In this document: one piece after another, positions 1 through 9,060 of the stretch | Numbering within the stretch: position 1 is the stretch's first letter | Layout of the letters: the number at the start of each line of letters is the position of its first letter | The notes under the pieces: generated by a model | What the model saw: the letters and a program-made list of their open reading frames with translations, nothing else | Database searches by the model: none | What the model was told of the DNA's origin: nothing | Position numbers and translations under genes: made by a program | Assembly (NCBI GenBank): GCA_002751075.1 | Contig: NAOQ01000904.1 | Span: 6,703-19,592, forward strand | Length of the DNA: 12,890 nucleotides | Direction: 5' to 3' | Source of the DNA: Ichthyophonus hoferi | Taxonomy: Eukaryota > Opisthokonta > Ichthyosporea > Ichthyophonida > Ichthyophonidae

Positions 1-28
1 AAAAAAAAAAAAAAAAAAAAAAAAAAAA
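1..28. repeat. Poly(A) homopolymer run at window edge
   Basis: The window opens with 28 consecutive A residues, followed by a short AT dinucleotide run at about 36-48. It could be a simple homopolymer, the poly(A) tail of a retroposed sequence lying to the left, or a contig-end artefact. Nothing to the left is visible, so these cannot be separated. Confidence 0.8.
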
Positions 29-732
29 CAACGAATATATATATATAGTCTGGTATAACTGCGATATTCGAGAATAAACCCAAGGATAATTCTATATTGG
101 TAGATAATAGTCAGGTAGGCCTACACACTACACACAGAAAGTCTTATTTTTCATTTCATATATATATATATGTATATATATAAACATGAATAAATATGTT
201 TCTATGTTTCTATACATAAGAGTGTACATGTACTTGTGGTTGCGTATTCACTCTTTCTCGTATTGTTAAGTGTATTAATGTATGTTACTAAATCTTATCT
301 GGAGTTGCAATAACAATAAACAACTCTAAATACAAGTATAACAAATTGATGCAAATCTTTCAGTCAACTGATTACATACAAGTGAGGGACAAATACCCAT
401 GTTAATATATGTACATAGTTCTATACCACACTATAATATCTACGTACTATTCATAAATAAACTTCAAAATAATTAGAAGTTCAATGCCACTCACCTCCTA
501 GAGTAGAGGAACCTAAGGGTTGGTGTGGAAAGGTTTGGCGGAATGAATAGATAGATAGTTAGAATGAAGTTGTCGATACTTAATGTTAGAACTCTATAGC
601 CTTCCTGAAGTTTGTGTTATGCTCCAATATATAAAAAGTACAACAGTCTATAGTATATATAGTTGTAAGCATGAAGGAGGAAACTTTAAGTATGTGTCTA
701 TATATATATTATTTATGTATATACGTACGTAC

Positions 733-785
733 ATATAGATTAATATTAATAAATGTATCTACGTATATATAGATTAATATTAATA
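733..785. repeat. Two-copy direct repeat, 19-bp core, period 34
   Basis: The same 19-base core, starting ATATAGATTAATATTAATA, occurs at 733-751 and again at 767-785. The flanks are similar (ATGTAT after each copy). The core contains the small palindrome TTAATATTAA. It is probably a local slippage or duplication product. Confidence 0.85.
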
Positions 786-1505
786 CATGTATATGCATGT
801 ACAAATAACGTCCAATTCGGGTTAACGAGTTAACGGGCCAACAGTTTGCGTTACTATAGTAGAGCTTACTATAGTTTTAATATAAATTAAGCAAAGATAT
901 ATATGTATATAGATATCAATTTTTAGTTATGTTTCTTTTTTTTCTTTTTAATATTTAAATAGTTGAATATGAATAATTAAAATAATATTTTTTATATTAA
1001 AAATATATAAGATATATTATATATTATTAAACTATATCGGGTCGGTCTGATATAAATTGAGACTCCGAATTCATTCCCTAGGCACGTCAGTATAATATTA
1101 TAATGTATATACAATGTATAATTGTTTGTTTCAAAGTAAATAAATTACTATAAGATTTTTATTCCAAAATGTTAAATTTTTCTTAGTTTTTAGCAATGCT
1201 TTATGCTTTAAGTAAACTATTATTTCACCTTAATAATTTATCTTACCATGTACATTTTCACCCAATACTCTTTAAAGTTAATTTATTGGTATAAAATTAA
1301 AATAAAAGTAATGATTGGCTAATAGTTTTTTCTGATTAATCGAATACTCTAATAATATATCTGATTGCAGATTAAAGGTAGATGAATAGGATTAATCGTT
1401 ATTTGAAACACTCGATTAAGAACGACCGGATTCGAAACAGACTAAAAACTTTCCACAAAACCCAATATGATTGCTAAAGGCTACGCTACCCAAAACACTC
1501 TAATG

Positions 1506-1535
1506 ATGTTATATCATGTTATATCATATTATATC
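1506..1535. repeat. Three-copy 10-bp tandem repeat
   Basis: Three consecutive 10-base units follow one another: two identical ATGTTATATC units and one with a single change, ATATTATATC. It is a minisatellite-like array in non-coding DNA. Confidence 0.85.
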
Positions 1536-1706
1536 TTACTATAACCAAATATTGTAATCATGATAAGCTGCTATGGTAGATATGGCAATCAAATAGTATA
1601 GGGAATTGAAGCCTATTATGTTACATGATTGGAGTGATATTGTATTTACTTATTGTACGTGTCTAATCCATATTTATACTATTAAAGTCGTATGTTTCAT
1701 TACTGT

Positions 1707-2140
1707 CTATTGGTAACTCCCAAAAACATAACTCAATTGTGATCGAGCACTATTATTATGAGAAATCATTTTAAAAATCATTTTAACCGTCAATTGGATG
1801 GTGGTGTTTGCATACATAGCTTGAAGCTCATGCTTCAACCAATTCATAAGGTAAGCACGTTTACTAAACACCATTGAATATATAATTAATAGCGATTACC
1901 CCTAAACTGAAAGTATTACTTTGGTAAATAATCTTCAATAAACTTTTACTGTAATAGGGTTTCTTCCCACAATTGTTTCTCGTTAAATGTGATGTCCTGA
2001 GGCGGCTTGAGAAAGTAGTAATGGTTATGATATTTAGTAACCACAGTAATTGAAGATTTCATGGGGTAATCCCAAGCAATGACACTGGTTATCATAAAAG
2101 CTAGGGACCTGATACACATAGAAAGTACAATGATTTTCAT
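1707..2140 (-). CDS. Candidate small secreted protein, two exons
   Basis: I propose exon 1 at 2140-1950 and exon 2 at 1863-1707, separated by an 86-base GT-AG intron (donor GTAAAAG, acceptor GTTTAG). Splicing is in phase and gives 115 residues ending at TAG. What is seen: an ATG start, a hydrophobic N-terminus of about 22 residues with a good signal-peptidase pattern (VIA before Trp23), and two N-glycosylation sequons in the mature part (N83-T-T and N100-N-S). The mature part is short and rich in Tyr, His and Lys. A TATA-like TATAAAC lies at 2193-2187 on this strand, about 47 bases before the ATG. I do not recognise the family. Export and the role of the protein are inference. R11 inside the hydrophobic segment is not ideal for a signal peptide. 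Without splicing the frame stops after 64 codons, so the call rests on the intron model. Confidence 0.35.
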
Positions 2141-2186
2141 AAACAAATTAAAAATATGATTAGAATATGAATATATATCAAGTTGG

Positions 2187-2193
2187 GTTTATA
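2187..2193 (-). promoter_or_regulatory. TATA-like box before the small secreted-protein candidate
   Basis: TATAAAC is read on the minus strand about 47 bases upstream of the ATG at 2140. Spacing suits a core promoter, but A+T-rich DNA gives such words by chance. Confidence 0.25.
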
Positions 2194-2199
2194 GAATAT

Positions 2200-3480
2200 C
2201 CCCTAGATAAAGAATAAGATAATCCTGATGTATTCCTCTTGTAACTGGCTTGGCTGATCAATAGTTATAAGTTATTTTTTCTTTAACGGGAGTATTGTAT
2301 TAACCAAATACTTTACTAGAGATCCAACTAGTAAAGCTGGGTTTTGTTCATCTGTCAAAAGAAAATACCCTAGTCCTAGTTTCCATTTATAATCATACCG
2401 ATCTAGATCGTAGTTACTATATTCAATGTAGGCTACAGGTAAGAGTTAGAGTAATAATCATGTTTGCTATTAATTGGATTGTTTACTAAGACAATGGAAG
2501 TGTTTTGAATTTGTCGTACAATACTTAACTCAACTAGTTGGCCTGCTAGTGGGGTTTGGTACTCGTTAAGATTTAATACTAGGATGATCATAAATAATAT
2601 TAAATAAAGGCACTAATATAAATATATACATAATTTACAGAATTAGAATGGCACATATATTAAACGATGTAGACAATGTATTCTGACTGAATCCAGGTTG
2701 GATAGTAGGTTACAACGAGAACTTTTAATCACAAATTGTAATCACAAACAATTGGAAGAGCCCCATGGCCTTTAGTCACAAATCACATGATTTCATACTT
2801 CTCAAGGTTTTAAGGATTCTGTAACACCAAGAGCCACTGAAACAAGAACTGAAATTGCACCCTAGCAAGGCATGTATCACAACCATACATAACTATGTTA
2901 TTATTCTTAATGAGTCTAGGTTTCTACACACAAATAAGTTAACAAGGAGTGTTATTTTAATAACTTTATCAGGTGAATTGTTATCAGTTGAAAACGTAAC
3001 ATATTTGGTACTTTTATAAAAACAATAAATTAGGCAGTGAATGAACCAATCAGGAGCTAATTCTAACATAAATTATATAGAAAGCTTTGATATCCTGGAT
3101 TAAATCCTGGGTTTGTTAATCATTATAAGTATAAAAGAAAGCTAGTTGTGCTAATATTCTTCATAGTTCTAGACATGAATACATTTAGAAAATAATTACG
3201 AAATATCAATAACTTCACCAATCAGTCAATCAGTCAGCACCTGATCAGAGCCTTCAAAATTATCACTCTAAACAATCTAGATCAAAACAATTCACTATAC
3301 TCAAAAATCACAGAAGGAACTGTTGTAAGTCTTAGCTAGTTAGGTACGAGAGACTTAGCTAGTTACTTTATGGAATGATCATTGTTTTTCTGTTGTTAAG
3401 CCTAAATTAATTAATCAGTAATTAACCTCTAATTTTTATTGTTAGTTAAGAATTTGCTCATGTTTAATATAATTACTGTG
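2200..3480. other. Intergenic stretch, no supported gene
   Basis: No frame longer than about 40 codons looks convincing. A minus-strand frame of about 36 codons begins near 2890 and is too short to call. The stretch contains a 12-base direct repeat (3331 and 3354) and a doubled AATCAGTC near 3222-3237. Confidence 0.5.
3331..3365. repeat. 12-bp direct repeat, 23-bp period
   Basis: CTTAGCTAGTTA occurs at 3331-3342 and again at 3354-3365. Each copy contains the palindrome TAGCTA. It could be a paired binding site or a small duplication. Confidence 0.8.
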
Positions 3481-3490
3481 TTGTTTACCT

Positions 3491-3958
3491 CTATTTTGAT
3501 TGGCTATATATAATTGTATAGCAGTCTGTGGTAGTTCTAGTGACTTGCCCACAGGCTTCGGAATCTCCAATTGTATTGCTAGTAGTGGTTATCGTTTGCT
3601 GACCAGTGTGAGTGATAGCTGCTTGATCGAATCTGTCTTCGATACTCAGTTGTTGTTCTAGAGGTTCTATTGAAGGCCCATAACCCAATTCTCTAGGTAA
3701 CTGATTGCAGTAATTATCCATCTGCTCTAACTCAGAAGGAATGAATGTTCTAGAACGCTTTGGTGCGAATGTTGTTATTGCACAATGAGATCGACTATTT
3801 AGTAGGGCTATGTTGTTATGTAAATAAACGCTATTGTCACTATCTAATGTCAGTAAGCAATTTTCTGCCTTCTGAACGAGTGAGCGACTCGAAGACTGAT
3901 TATCGTATAAGAGAGCCAGTGGTAAATTAGATCTTGTAACAAATTGGGATCGCAATTG
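3491..3958 (-). CDS. Hypothetical protein, probable last exon
   Basis: The frame is open for 155 codons to a TAG at 3493-3491, which is long for DNA this rich in A+T. There is no ATG near the 5' end. An in-frame TAG lies just before, inside a good splice acceptor (GTGGTTTTAG ending at 3959), so this is best read as a terminal exon in phase 0. The first ATG in the frame is at 3721 and would give a 76-residue protein alone. The encoded segment is polar: rich in Ser, Thr, Gln and Asn, with a small basic patch (PKRSR, about residues 77-81) and a run of Thr near the C-terminus (TITTTS). This resembles a disordered tail, for example of a regulatory protein, but I see no named domain. The upstream exon was not identified. 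A TATA-like box at 4099-4091 would fit a transcript that begins close by. Function is unknown. Confidence 0.45.
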   Translation of the reverse strand, partial: QLRSQFVTRSNLPLALLYDNQSSSRSLVQKAENCLLTLDSDNSVYLHNNIALLNSRSHCAITTFAPKRSRTFIPSELEQMDNYCNQLPRELGYGPSIEPLEQQLSIEDRFDQAAITHTGQQTITTTSNTIGDSEACGQVTRTTTDCYTIIYSQSK

Positions 3959-4090
3959 CTAAAACCACCGCAATACCTTTAAATCTTTTTAGGTAAACTC
4001 GTGTATTTTTGGGAATCTGATCAAAAATTAAGCTAAATTGTAAACTCCGTCGTTAAGATGGTCGTAGAAACGGCATATTTAGGGTTTATA

Positions 4091-4099
4091 CTATTTATA
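4091..4099 (-). promoter_or_regulatory. TATA-like box upstream of the 3958-3491 frame
   Basis: TATAAATAG on the minus strand matches the core TATA consensus well. It lies about 130 bases before the open frame. A start site about 30 bases further on would give a transcript whose first ATG is the one at 3721, in frame. Only the sequence match is seen; use is inferred. Confidence 0.3.
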
Positions 4100-4109
4100 C
4101 TGAATGAGT

Positions 4110-4890
4110 TTTAGTATAAATTTAGACCTCAGACAAAGAATTAATCTTCAATTGCAATCTAGCATTTAAATAGAGTAGACCACTTCCAAGTCACAATATC
4201 ATATAGATGAAATGGGGAATGTTAGCAAAAGAAAGGATCAACCTGAACATATTAAATCACACCATTTGGTATTCCTGAAGTATGGTCATTATTTCTTCTT
4301 ATCCTTGATGTATTACACAGATATTAACGCGATTATCATTGTGTTTTTCCAGTTATTTAACTGTAAAGGAGATATATATAGTGTGGAAGAGTTTGCTGGC
4401 CTAGATAAGTAATTATGCATGCATAAATGACTATTGAAATATACTTGGAGTATCAAGAATATGAATTTCCACTATATAAAATGGAAAAGAAGTTTGCATA
4501 GGCTTTATTGATTAAAGCTATTCGGCAAGTAGACTTCTGATGTGTTTATTTATAAGTGTATAGCCTTAATATAATATATACTTTATATATACGACATGCA
4601 ATCGTACCTAAACCACTACATCGAGTAGGTTTGGTTTGTTTGAACATACGTAATACATCACAATGATTCCTTTTTTACTTATTTATCTGCGTTAGAATAT
4701 AAAATATATTCTATTTATTTATTATCTGCTATGACTCCATAATAAATATTATTTGACTAACATATATGATAATAGAGAACCTATATATCAAGCCTACGTA
4801 GTAATGATTTGGATGGAGATTAATTCTTGTATACTATATTACGTATACAGTTTAATTTGAATTTAGTCTTCCCACATCACGTATGTTTGG
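4110..4890. other. Intergenic stretch with a 14-bp palindrome
   Basis: No firm gene is seen. A plus-strand 66-codon frame (4212-4412) with a hydrophobic, T-rich middle is present but not convincing. A perfect 14-base palindrome lies at 4413-4426. Confidence 0.4.
4413..4426. repeat. Perfect 14-bp palindrome
   Basis: TTATGCATGCATAA is identical to its reverse complement. It lies directly after the stop of a 66-codon plus-strand frame. It could be a protein-binding dyad, or chance in A+T-rich DNA. Confidence 0.85.
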
Positions 4891-5035
4891 CATGATATAA
4901 ATTAACTATTGTGCTGTTAAGACAATGTTTCTACTTTTGCTTACACTATAATCCACCATCTGACATGGATCGTTTTCAGGGTAATTGTATACGATAAAGA
5001 CCAAGTATATTCTCTTTATATTTTACTCTTTCAAC

Positions 5036-5356
5036 ATGGTTAGCAAAGGAAAACAATGTTTTCCTATTATTTCACTAGTTGAGTTTATATTAACACTAAA
5101 ATGTGCTGAGAAATATACAGTATTTAAACTCTCTAAACCTTCTGCGAAAACGTTCGGCTCTTTTTTATTGCGTTGTCATTTTGGAAATGAATCAATTCAG
5201 GGCAATAAGTGTTATCATATTAATAGTCTGACTGTCTCTTTCTGGGTGATGGATATGTTTACATCTGATGTACTTTCCAGTAGAAGTCTGATGTGTTTAT
5301 TTTTATCAGTTTCTACTACAAGTGCAATTCTTTCTGAATTGTATTCTAAAGTATAG
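5036..5356 (+). CDS. Doubtful 106-codon open frame
   Basis: An ATG-started frame of 106 residues, beginning MVSKGKQCF and rich in Ser, Leu and Phe, runs to TAG. No domain is recognised and there are no clear splice signals. The opposite strand over the same bases also carries protein-like stretches, of more balanced composition (acidic, basic and aliphatic residues mixed). One of the two strands is probably a shadow of the other. I cannot decide which, and it is possible that neither is translated. Confidence 0.2.
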   Translation: MVSKGKQCFPIISLVEFILTLKCAEKYTVFKLSKPSAKTFGSFLLRCHFGNESIQGNKCYHINSLTVSFWVMDMFTSDVLSSRSLMCLFLSVSTTSAILSELYSKV

Positions 5357-5395
5357 TTATTTAAATAAACAATATAGCAAATTTTCGTGAGTTGC
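5210..5395 (-). other. Protein-like open stretch antisense to the 5036-5356 frame
   Basis: On the minus strand a frame of about 60 codons is open from near 5395, where an AG acceptor-like site precedes it, to near 5210. It contains NSERIALVVETDKNKHIRLL, which has the charge balance of a folded globular protein. Further short protein-like stretches follow on this strand down to about 4900, in other frames. They could be exons of one gene or the remains of a decayed one. No family is recognised. Confidence 0.2.
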
Positions 5396-5399
5396 TACA

Positions 5400-6235
5400 C
5401 ATCTTCCTATAGCTTTGGTTTGGCTCTTCAATTTTAATTAATTAGTAGCTTCGCTTTTCATTGGGCAACACACCAAATTGAAGTTATTTGAAATGATAGG
5501 CTTTTAATCAGCATATTTAACAATATCAATTATCTGAAAATATTCGCTTGTCTGAACTGATTCAATTGAAAGCAAATATAATAAACCAGTAAGTGTATAT
5601 CATATTAGGAATTTTTTATAGAATTAATTTGTAATTATTGCTATTTATTTACTTACATTGGGTAGGCTCTCTTCTTTTAACTATTCGGTAGTTCCATATT
5701 TTCCCAGGAGACTTTTATTGGAGTCTTAAAAAGATATTATCTAAATAGTGCAATAAATGCTTCAGTTGTCTGAGCAATCTTTCCTTGATAGATTTGATTA
5801 GATAACAAGCAGTTATATTTCATAGTAATTATGAATGGTAAGCCATAACGCCTCAGCTGGGTTTAATATTGATTGTAAAGTGTTTTGACTGATTGAATGG
5901 TAGTTTTTTATATTGGTCACGTGCTTCACAAGTTTTTCTTTATGAGACAAGTCATCGTGAAAGTTATCTAATACATTGTACTTGAAGATGGTATGGGTAC
6001 AGTTTATTATATATATTGCTGAGGTGAGTGATTAATAAATGCAATTATAGTCTATACATGAACAGCTATTGTAAGAGTACATCTTTCTACCACTTAACTT
6101 TCCTTATTTATCTGCATATGCTCAGTTTCCTCAATTTTCACCATTTGCATTTATTTTGTTTAAAGTCGTTTATATTGTACTTATACTTATTTGCTATTTT
6201 AAATTAAGAATTGTTAATCACTATGACTTTATATT
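5400..6235. other. Intergenic stretch, nothing supported
   Basis: Stops are dense on both strands and there is no convincing exon, RNA gene or repeat. The DNA is A+T-rich with scattered homopolymer runs. Confidence 0.5.
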
Positions 6236-6239
6236 GTTG

Positions 6240-7410
6240 GCACACTTTGATATTACATGCAACTTAACGACATCAAAATTCATCCAAATGAATCGCTAGT
6301 AACTTTTATAAAACGCTTTCAAAACGTGGCCAGCAAACTTGAAAACTCAGACTATCAACTCTCAGAGAATCACCAAAAAAACCCTTGTCTTCAAAATTCC
6401 CCGTTTAGCCAGACCAGGTCTTCGATCAATTATGGATGTACTTTTCCTCAAGGATGCTGAACATCCTACATGGACAACCCTTAATAACTGCATAACTCGT
6501 CAAATCATCTATGAAACCTCTTAGGCGGCACCCACCAAAAACGTGCATAATCAACTTCCTTCTAAAGCAAAATCACCACAGCGATCTCAGAATCGATCCA
6601 TTTGTCGCCTTCACTCTAACTTTCACATCAATTACAGCATTGAAAAATGCTATCTCAATCCTGAGAGTCCCAACTACGGAAAAACTTTCCAACGCCAGAA
6701 AAAATACTACATCTTCTGCCTCAGTCAACGTGACTAAAACTTCTTCACATCTTCAAACTAAGATGTTCAATGCCCCCACAATTGCTTGCAATCACCAATC
6801 AGTAGTTACTCGAAACAATCACTTAAGTTTGGCAGCTCCAAAACGAAAGGAACACACACAATATCACGCTAGCAAAAACTCCATGATATAGATCTGCAGT
6901 ACCAATGACTCACCCACTACTTCTATTGACTTTCCAATTAGAATTTTTCTTGTGCACAGTGGTTGCTCTCGTCAGATTTGCATCTATCACCATGCCTTTC
7001 AATCTCTTGTGCCCATCAACCTGGAGTTCACATTTGCTAACGGTACTGTTGTTTTTGAAACACACAACGACACTATTACTCTCAGCTCTTGTATCAACAA
7101 CCTCACACAATATATTATTCTTTATGATGTCCTTTTCATTTCAGACATTAGACACAACTTATTCTCAATTACTACCTTATGAGGCCAAAACTGTTCCGTG
7201 AAGTTCACTAACAACTCAGTCATCATCAATGATGGCAACACCTCTATGATGAGAGGCCCTTCTTGGAAAAACAATATCTTCTTTCTAAACACTCGACTCG
7301 TTTTCCACAATTCAGACTGTGCCACAACCAATTTTCTTGGCCACCTCAGTTATATAACACCCAATGCGAAACTACACCACGACCGGTTGGACACATCTCG
7401 CCAATAAGAT
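6240..7410 (+). mobile_element. Ty1/copia-type LTR retrotransposon fossil, partial
   Basis: This is a broken relic of a Ty1/copia (Pseudoviridae-like) element in plus orientation. Gag-like sequence lies at about 6240-6740, including the phrase IKIHPNESLVTFIKRFQNVA and a Cys/His-rich zinc-knuckle-like patch near its end. A protease and pre-integrase-like region follows at about 6900-7410, with the phrase PINLEFTFANGTVV and an LFSITTL-type motif that copia polyproteins carry after the protease. Integrase core, reverse transcriptase and RNase H are absent. No long terminal repeat is seen on the left. The reading frame is broken in several places, roughly five or more, so it is not active. The degree of decay suggests an old but still recognisable insertion. 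Family assignment rests on these motifs from memory, without a search. Confidence 0.75.
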
Positions 7411-7655
7411 ATTTTATTATATAACAATCTTATTGGTACTTTGCAGGAGAGAGGTGATACTCTGTCCTCAAGGCTCATCAGATGAAGTGGTATTCCAATA
7501 GAAGGAGTACATGCAGACTCTGGGCAACTGGCTGTAGTAATGATACCTCTGTTCTAGATGTGCTAATGTAGATATCGCATTCAATGAGACCAATCAGTAA
7601 GAAGTGTTATATTACAATGCTACTATTTATTGTTAGTAAATAGTTCTCGATTCCT

Positions 7656-7735
7656 GGAGGGGCGAGAGATCTGGACACTAGTTATTGTATTCAAGTACAA
7701 GTAGTGTAATACATTACAATAAAAATACAACAATT
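7656..7735 (+). mobile_element. Possible polypurine tract and 3' LTR remnant
   Basis: A purine-rich run (GGAGGGGCGAGAGA, 7656-7669) is followed by about 65 bases ending in A-rich DNA and AATACAACA. Copia elements have a polypurine tract directly before the 3' LTR, so this may be the far end of the relic at 6240-7410 with most of the polymerase region lost. There is no second LTR copy in the window to compare, so this stays tentative. Confidence 0.25.
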
Positions 7736-7746
7736 ATAGAACATAG

Positions 7747-7950
7747 GCCAAATATTTTTTAATCATTTATATATTATTGGTCGTTTCCGTTTCTTTTATA
7801 TTTTCCGCAATCAACATATCACGAGTGTCAATTATAGCTGAGCTCATCAATTGGACCTACTGTAACTATCCTTATCCTTATTGGCTAATACAATTTTTAG
7901 AAGATTTTGGAGGCCCACTAGAATTATTTGGTCTTGTCACGATGATCTAA
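7747..7950 (+). other. Open frame without an ATG near its start, hydrophobic N-terminal half
   Basis: The frame is open for 67 codons between stops. Its first half is strongly hydrophobic (FLIIYILLVVSVSFIFSA), like a membrane segment or signal anchor. The second half has aromatic and acidic residues (NWTYCNYPYPYWLIQFLEDF). The only ATG is near its end, so if real it is an internal exon. It lies directly right of the possible LTR remnant and left of the frame at 8092. No family is recognised. Confidence 0.15.
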
Positions 7951-8091
7951 TACTAGCATGTTCCCATACGATCCAATGGCTCTTGTAATTAATTCCCTCA
8001 TTAGTGTAAGCTTACATTCAATGTATTGGCAAATCAATTTACTAAATTAAAATTTTCATTTAATTACAACTAATACTCAACCAATCATTTC

Positions 8092-8247
8092 ATGATCCAC
8101 TTTCCGAACTTTGGCCAAGCTATGATTTCATTCGGAGATAGTGATCTTGCAATTTACACCAATTATAATGTTGCCAGCAACGCACCCTTTGCCTATGAAC
8201 CACTAGCATTCTCTCGCTTAAGATCTTTTGTATTCCTTAAGACATGA
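8092..8247 (+). CDS. Candidate small protein or exon, 51 codons
   Basis: An ATG-started frame of 51 residues ends at TGA. Composition is like a folded protein: MIHFPNFGQAMISFGDSDLA, then a stretch rich in Asn, Ala and Pro, then a basic end. A CCAAT sequence sits 7 bases before the ATG. It could be a complete micro-gene, or an exon belonging with the next frame to the right; a weak donor (GTATTC) is present within it. No family is recognised. At this length a chance frame cannot be excluded. Confidence 0.2.
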   Translation: MIHFPNFGQAMISFGDSDLAIYTNYNVASNAPFAYEPLAFSRLRSFVFLKT

Positions 8248-8260
8248 AAAGTAGACAAAT

Positions 8261-8356
8261 CCAATGAGATAAAGGACAAAGTAAAAGATGAGTTAAATTG
8301 AAGATCGATTATTATCATACTATGTTATATTTCAAATGTCAAGACACTATATAAAA
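8261..8356 (+). promoter_or_regulatory. CCAAT box plus TATA box before the 8408 gene
   Basis: CCAAT at 8261-8265 is followed by TATATAAAA at 8348-8356. The TATA box lies 52 bases before the ATG at 8408, which suits a core promoter with a short leader. The DNA between the TATA box and the ATG is unusually G+C-rich for this window, including CCCGGG near 8388. Only sequence matches are seen. Confidence 0.4.
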
Positions 8357-8407
8357 ATTGACCAGTCCGACTGATCCCGATTACCCGGGTCATCGCTGCA
8401 CACCCAC

Positions 8408-8947
8408 ATGAACCACTACTTCAATCACAATTCTCAAGGTGATTGGCACCTTATATATCATGTCACTGCAGCATATGAGCCGACCAAGGCGTTTTTTTAT
8501 TCTCAATTACATTATTAGTTATAAATATTCCGGGGTTATTTATTTCTATCGTTGCATACATTTAGTCGTAAACATTATGCTATGCAGTGCAAACCAGCCA
8601 GGTTCGCCCATTGGAATAAATAGGGTTTTGCTTAATTCTTTATTTGGAAAATAAGATGGACAAGGTGTTCTTTCATAGTAGCTCTCTATATTTATTGGTG
8701 AATATGAAGACATGTATAAATTTAATTGGCGCGGTTACAACCTCGCGATCAAATTTCTTTGACCAATAAACACGTATATTGTATAACGTTTCATGGCAGG
8801 GTGTCTAAGCGTTTACCAATAGTATATATGCCATCTCACGTTCAAACAAAAGAGTTGTTTAGATTGCCAGTGTCTATATATAACCACCCATCGGAAATCA
8901 CATTTACGATTCAACTGTGCCAAGGAACCGGTTTTTGCAAAACATAA
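8408..8947 (+). CDS. Candidate three-exon gene, 97-residue unknown protein
   Basis: The proposed exons are 8408-8517, 8566-8601 and 8800-8947, with introns of 48 and 198 bases. Phases agree at both junctions (phase 2 each time) and the joined frame ends at TAA. The first intron has a weak donor (GTTATA) and acceptor ATTTAG; the second runs from GTTCGC to GGCAG. The protein begins MNHYFNHNSQGDWHLIYHV and is rich in Tyr, His and Phe. The middle is basic (YRKHYAMQCKPARVSKR), and the last exon has beta-strand-like alternation (ELFRLPVSIYNHPSEITFTI). TATA and CCAAT boxes precede it at suitable distances. Exon 3 could instead splice onward near 8922 into the frame at 9061. I do not recognise the family. 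Non-ideal donors make the exact structure uncertain, though exons 1 and 3 read as coding independently of each other. Confidence 0.35.
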
Positions 8948-9060
8948 AACATTATACTTGCAAGTGTAAACTAATACTTAAGCATAGCCCAATAAAATAT
9001 TATAGACATTACTATTATCTCTGTGATGGTCACAACAATTTAGAAGGGTAAATTGATAGG

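Larger units (their letters stand above)
1..1700. other. A+T-rich non-coding stretch with AT microsatellites
   Basis: I find no convincing coding frame on either strand. The stretch holds AT dinucleotide tracts (about 36-48, 161-183 and 895-910), a T-rich run at about 929-950, and the two short tandem repeats listed separately. Stops are dense in all frames. It reads as intergenic DNA. Confidence 0.6.

Noticed and set aside
1420-1445. GGATTCGAAACAG resembling a tRNA B box
   Set aside because: There is no matching A box, acceptor stem or cloverleaf around it. No tRNA or rRNA was found elsewhere in the window.
4212-4412. 66-codon plus-strand frame starting MGNVSKRKDQPEHIK
   Set aside because: The middle is hydrophobic and T-rich, resembling an intron (GTATGG to TTTTTCCAG). 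Splicing it out leaves a frame that soon stops. No promoter, family or supporting neighbour.
6905-7331. Several overlapping frames on both strands within the retroelement
   Set aside because: They are shadows of the decayed copia relic, not separate genes.
8439-8654. 71-codon plus-strand frame
   Set aside because: It overlaps the three-exon model in another frame and has an aromatic, basic and hydrophobic mix typical of A+T-rich shadow frames.
8657-8770. ATG frame beginning MDKVFFHSSSLYLLVN
   Set aside because: It lies within the proposed second intron of the 8408 gene and has no donor in the phase needed to join the last exon at 8800. Kept only as a possible alternative first exon using an acceptor near 8823.
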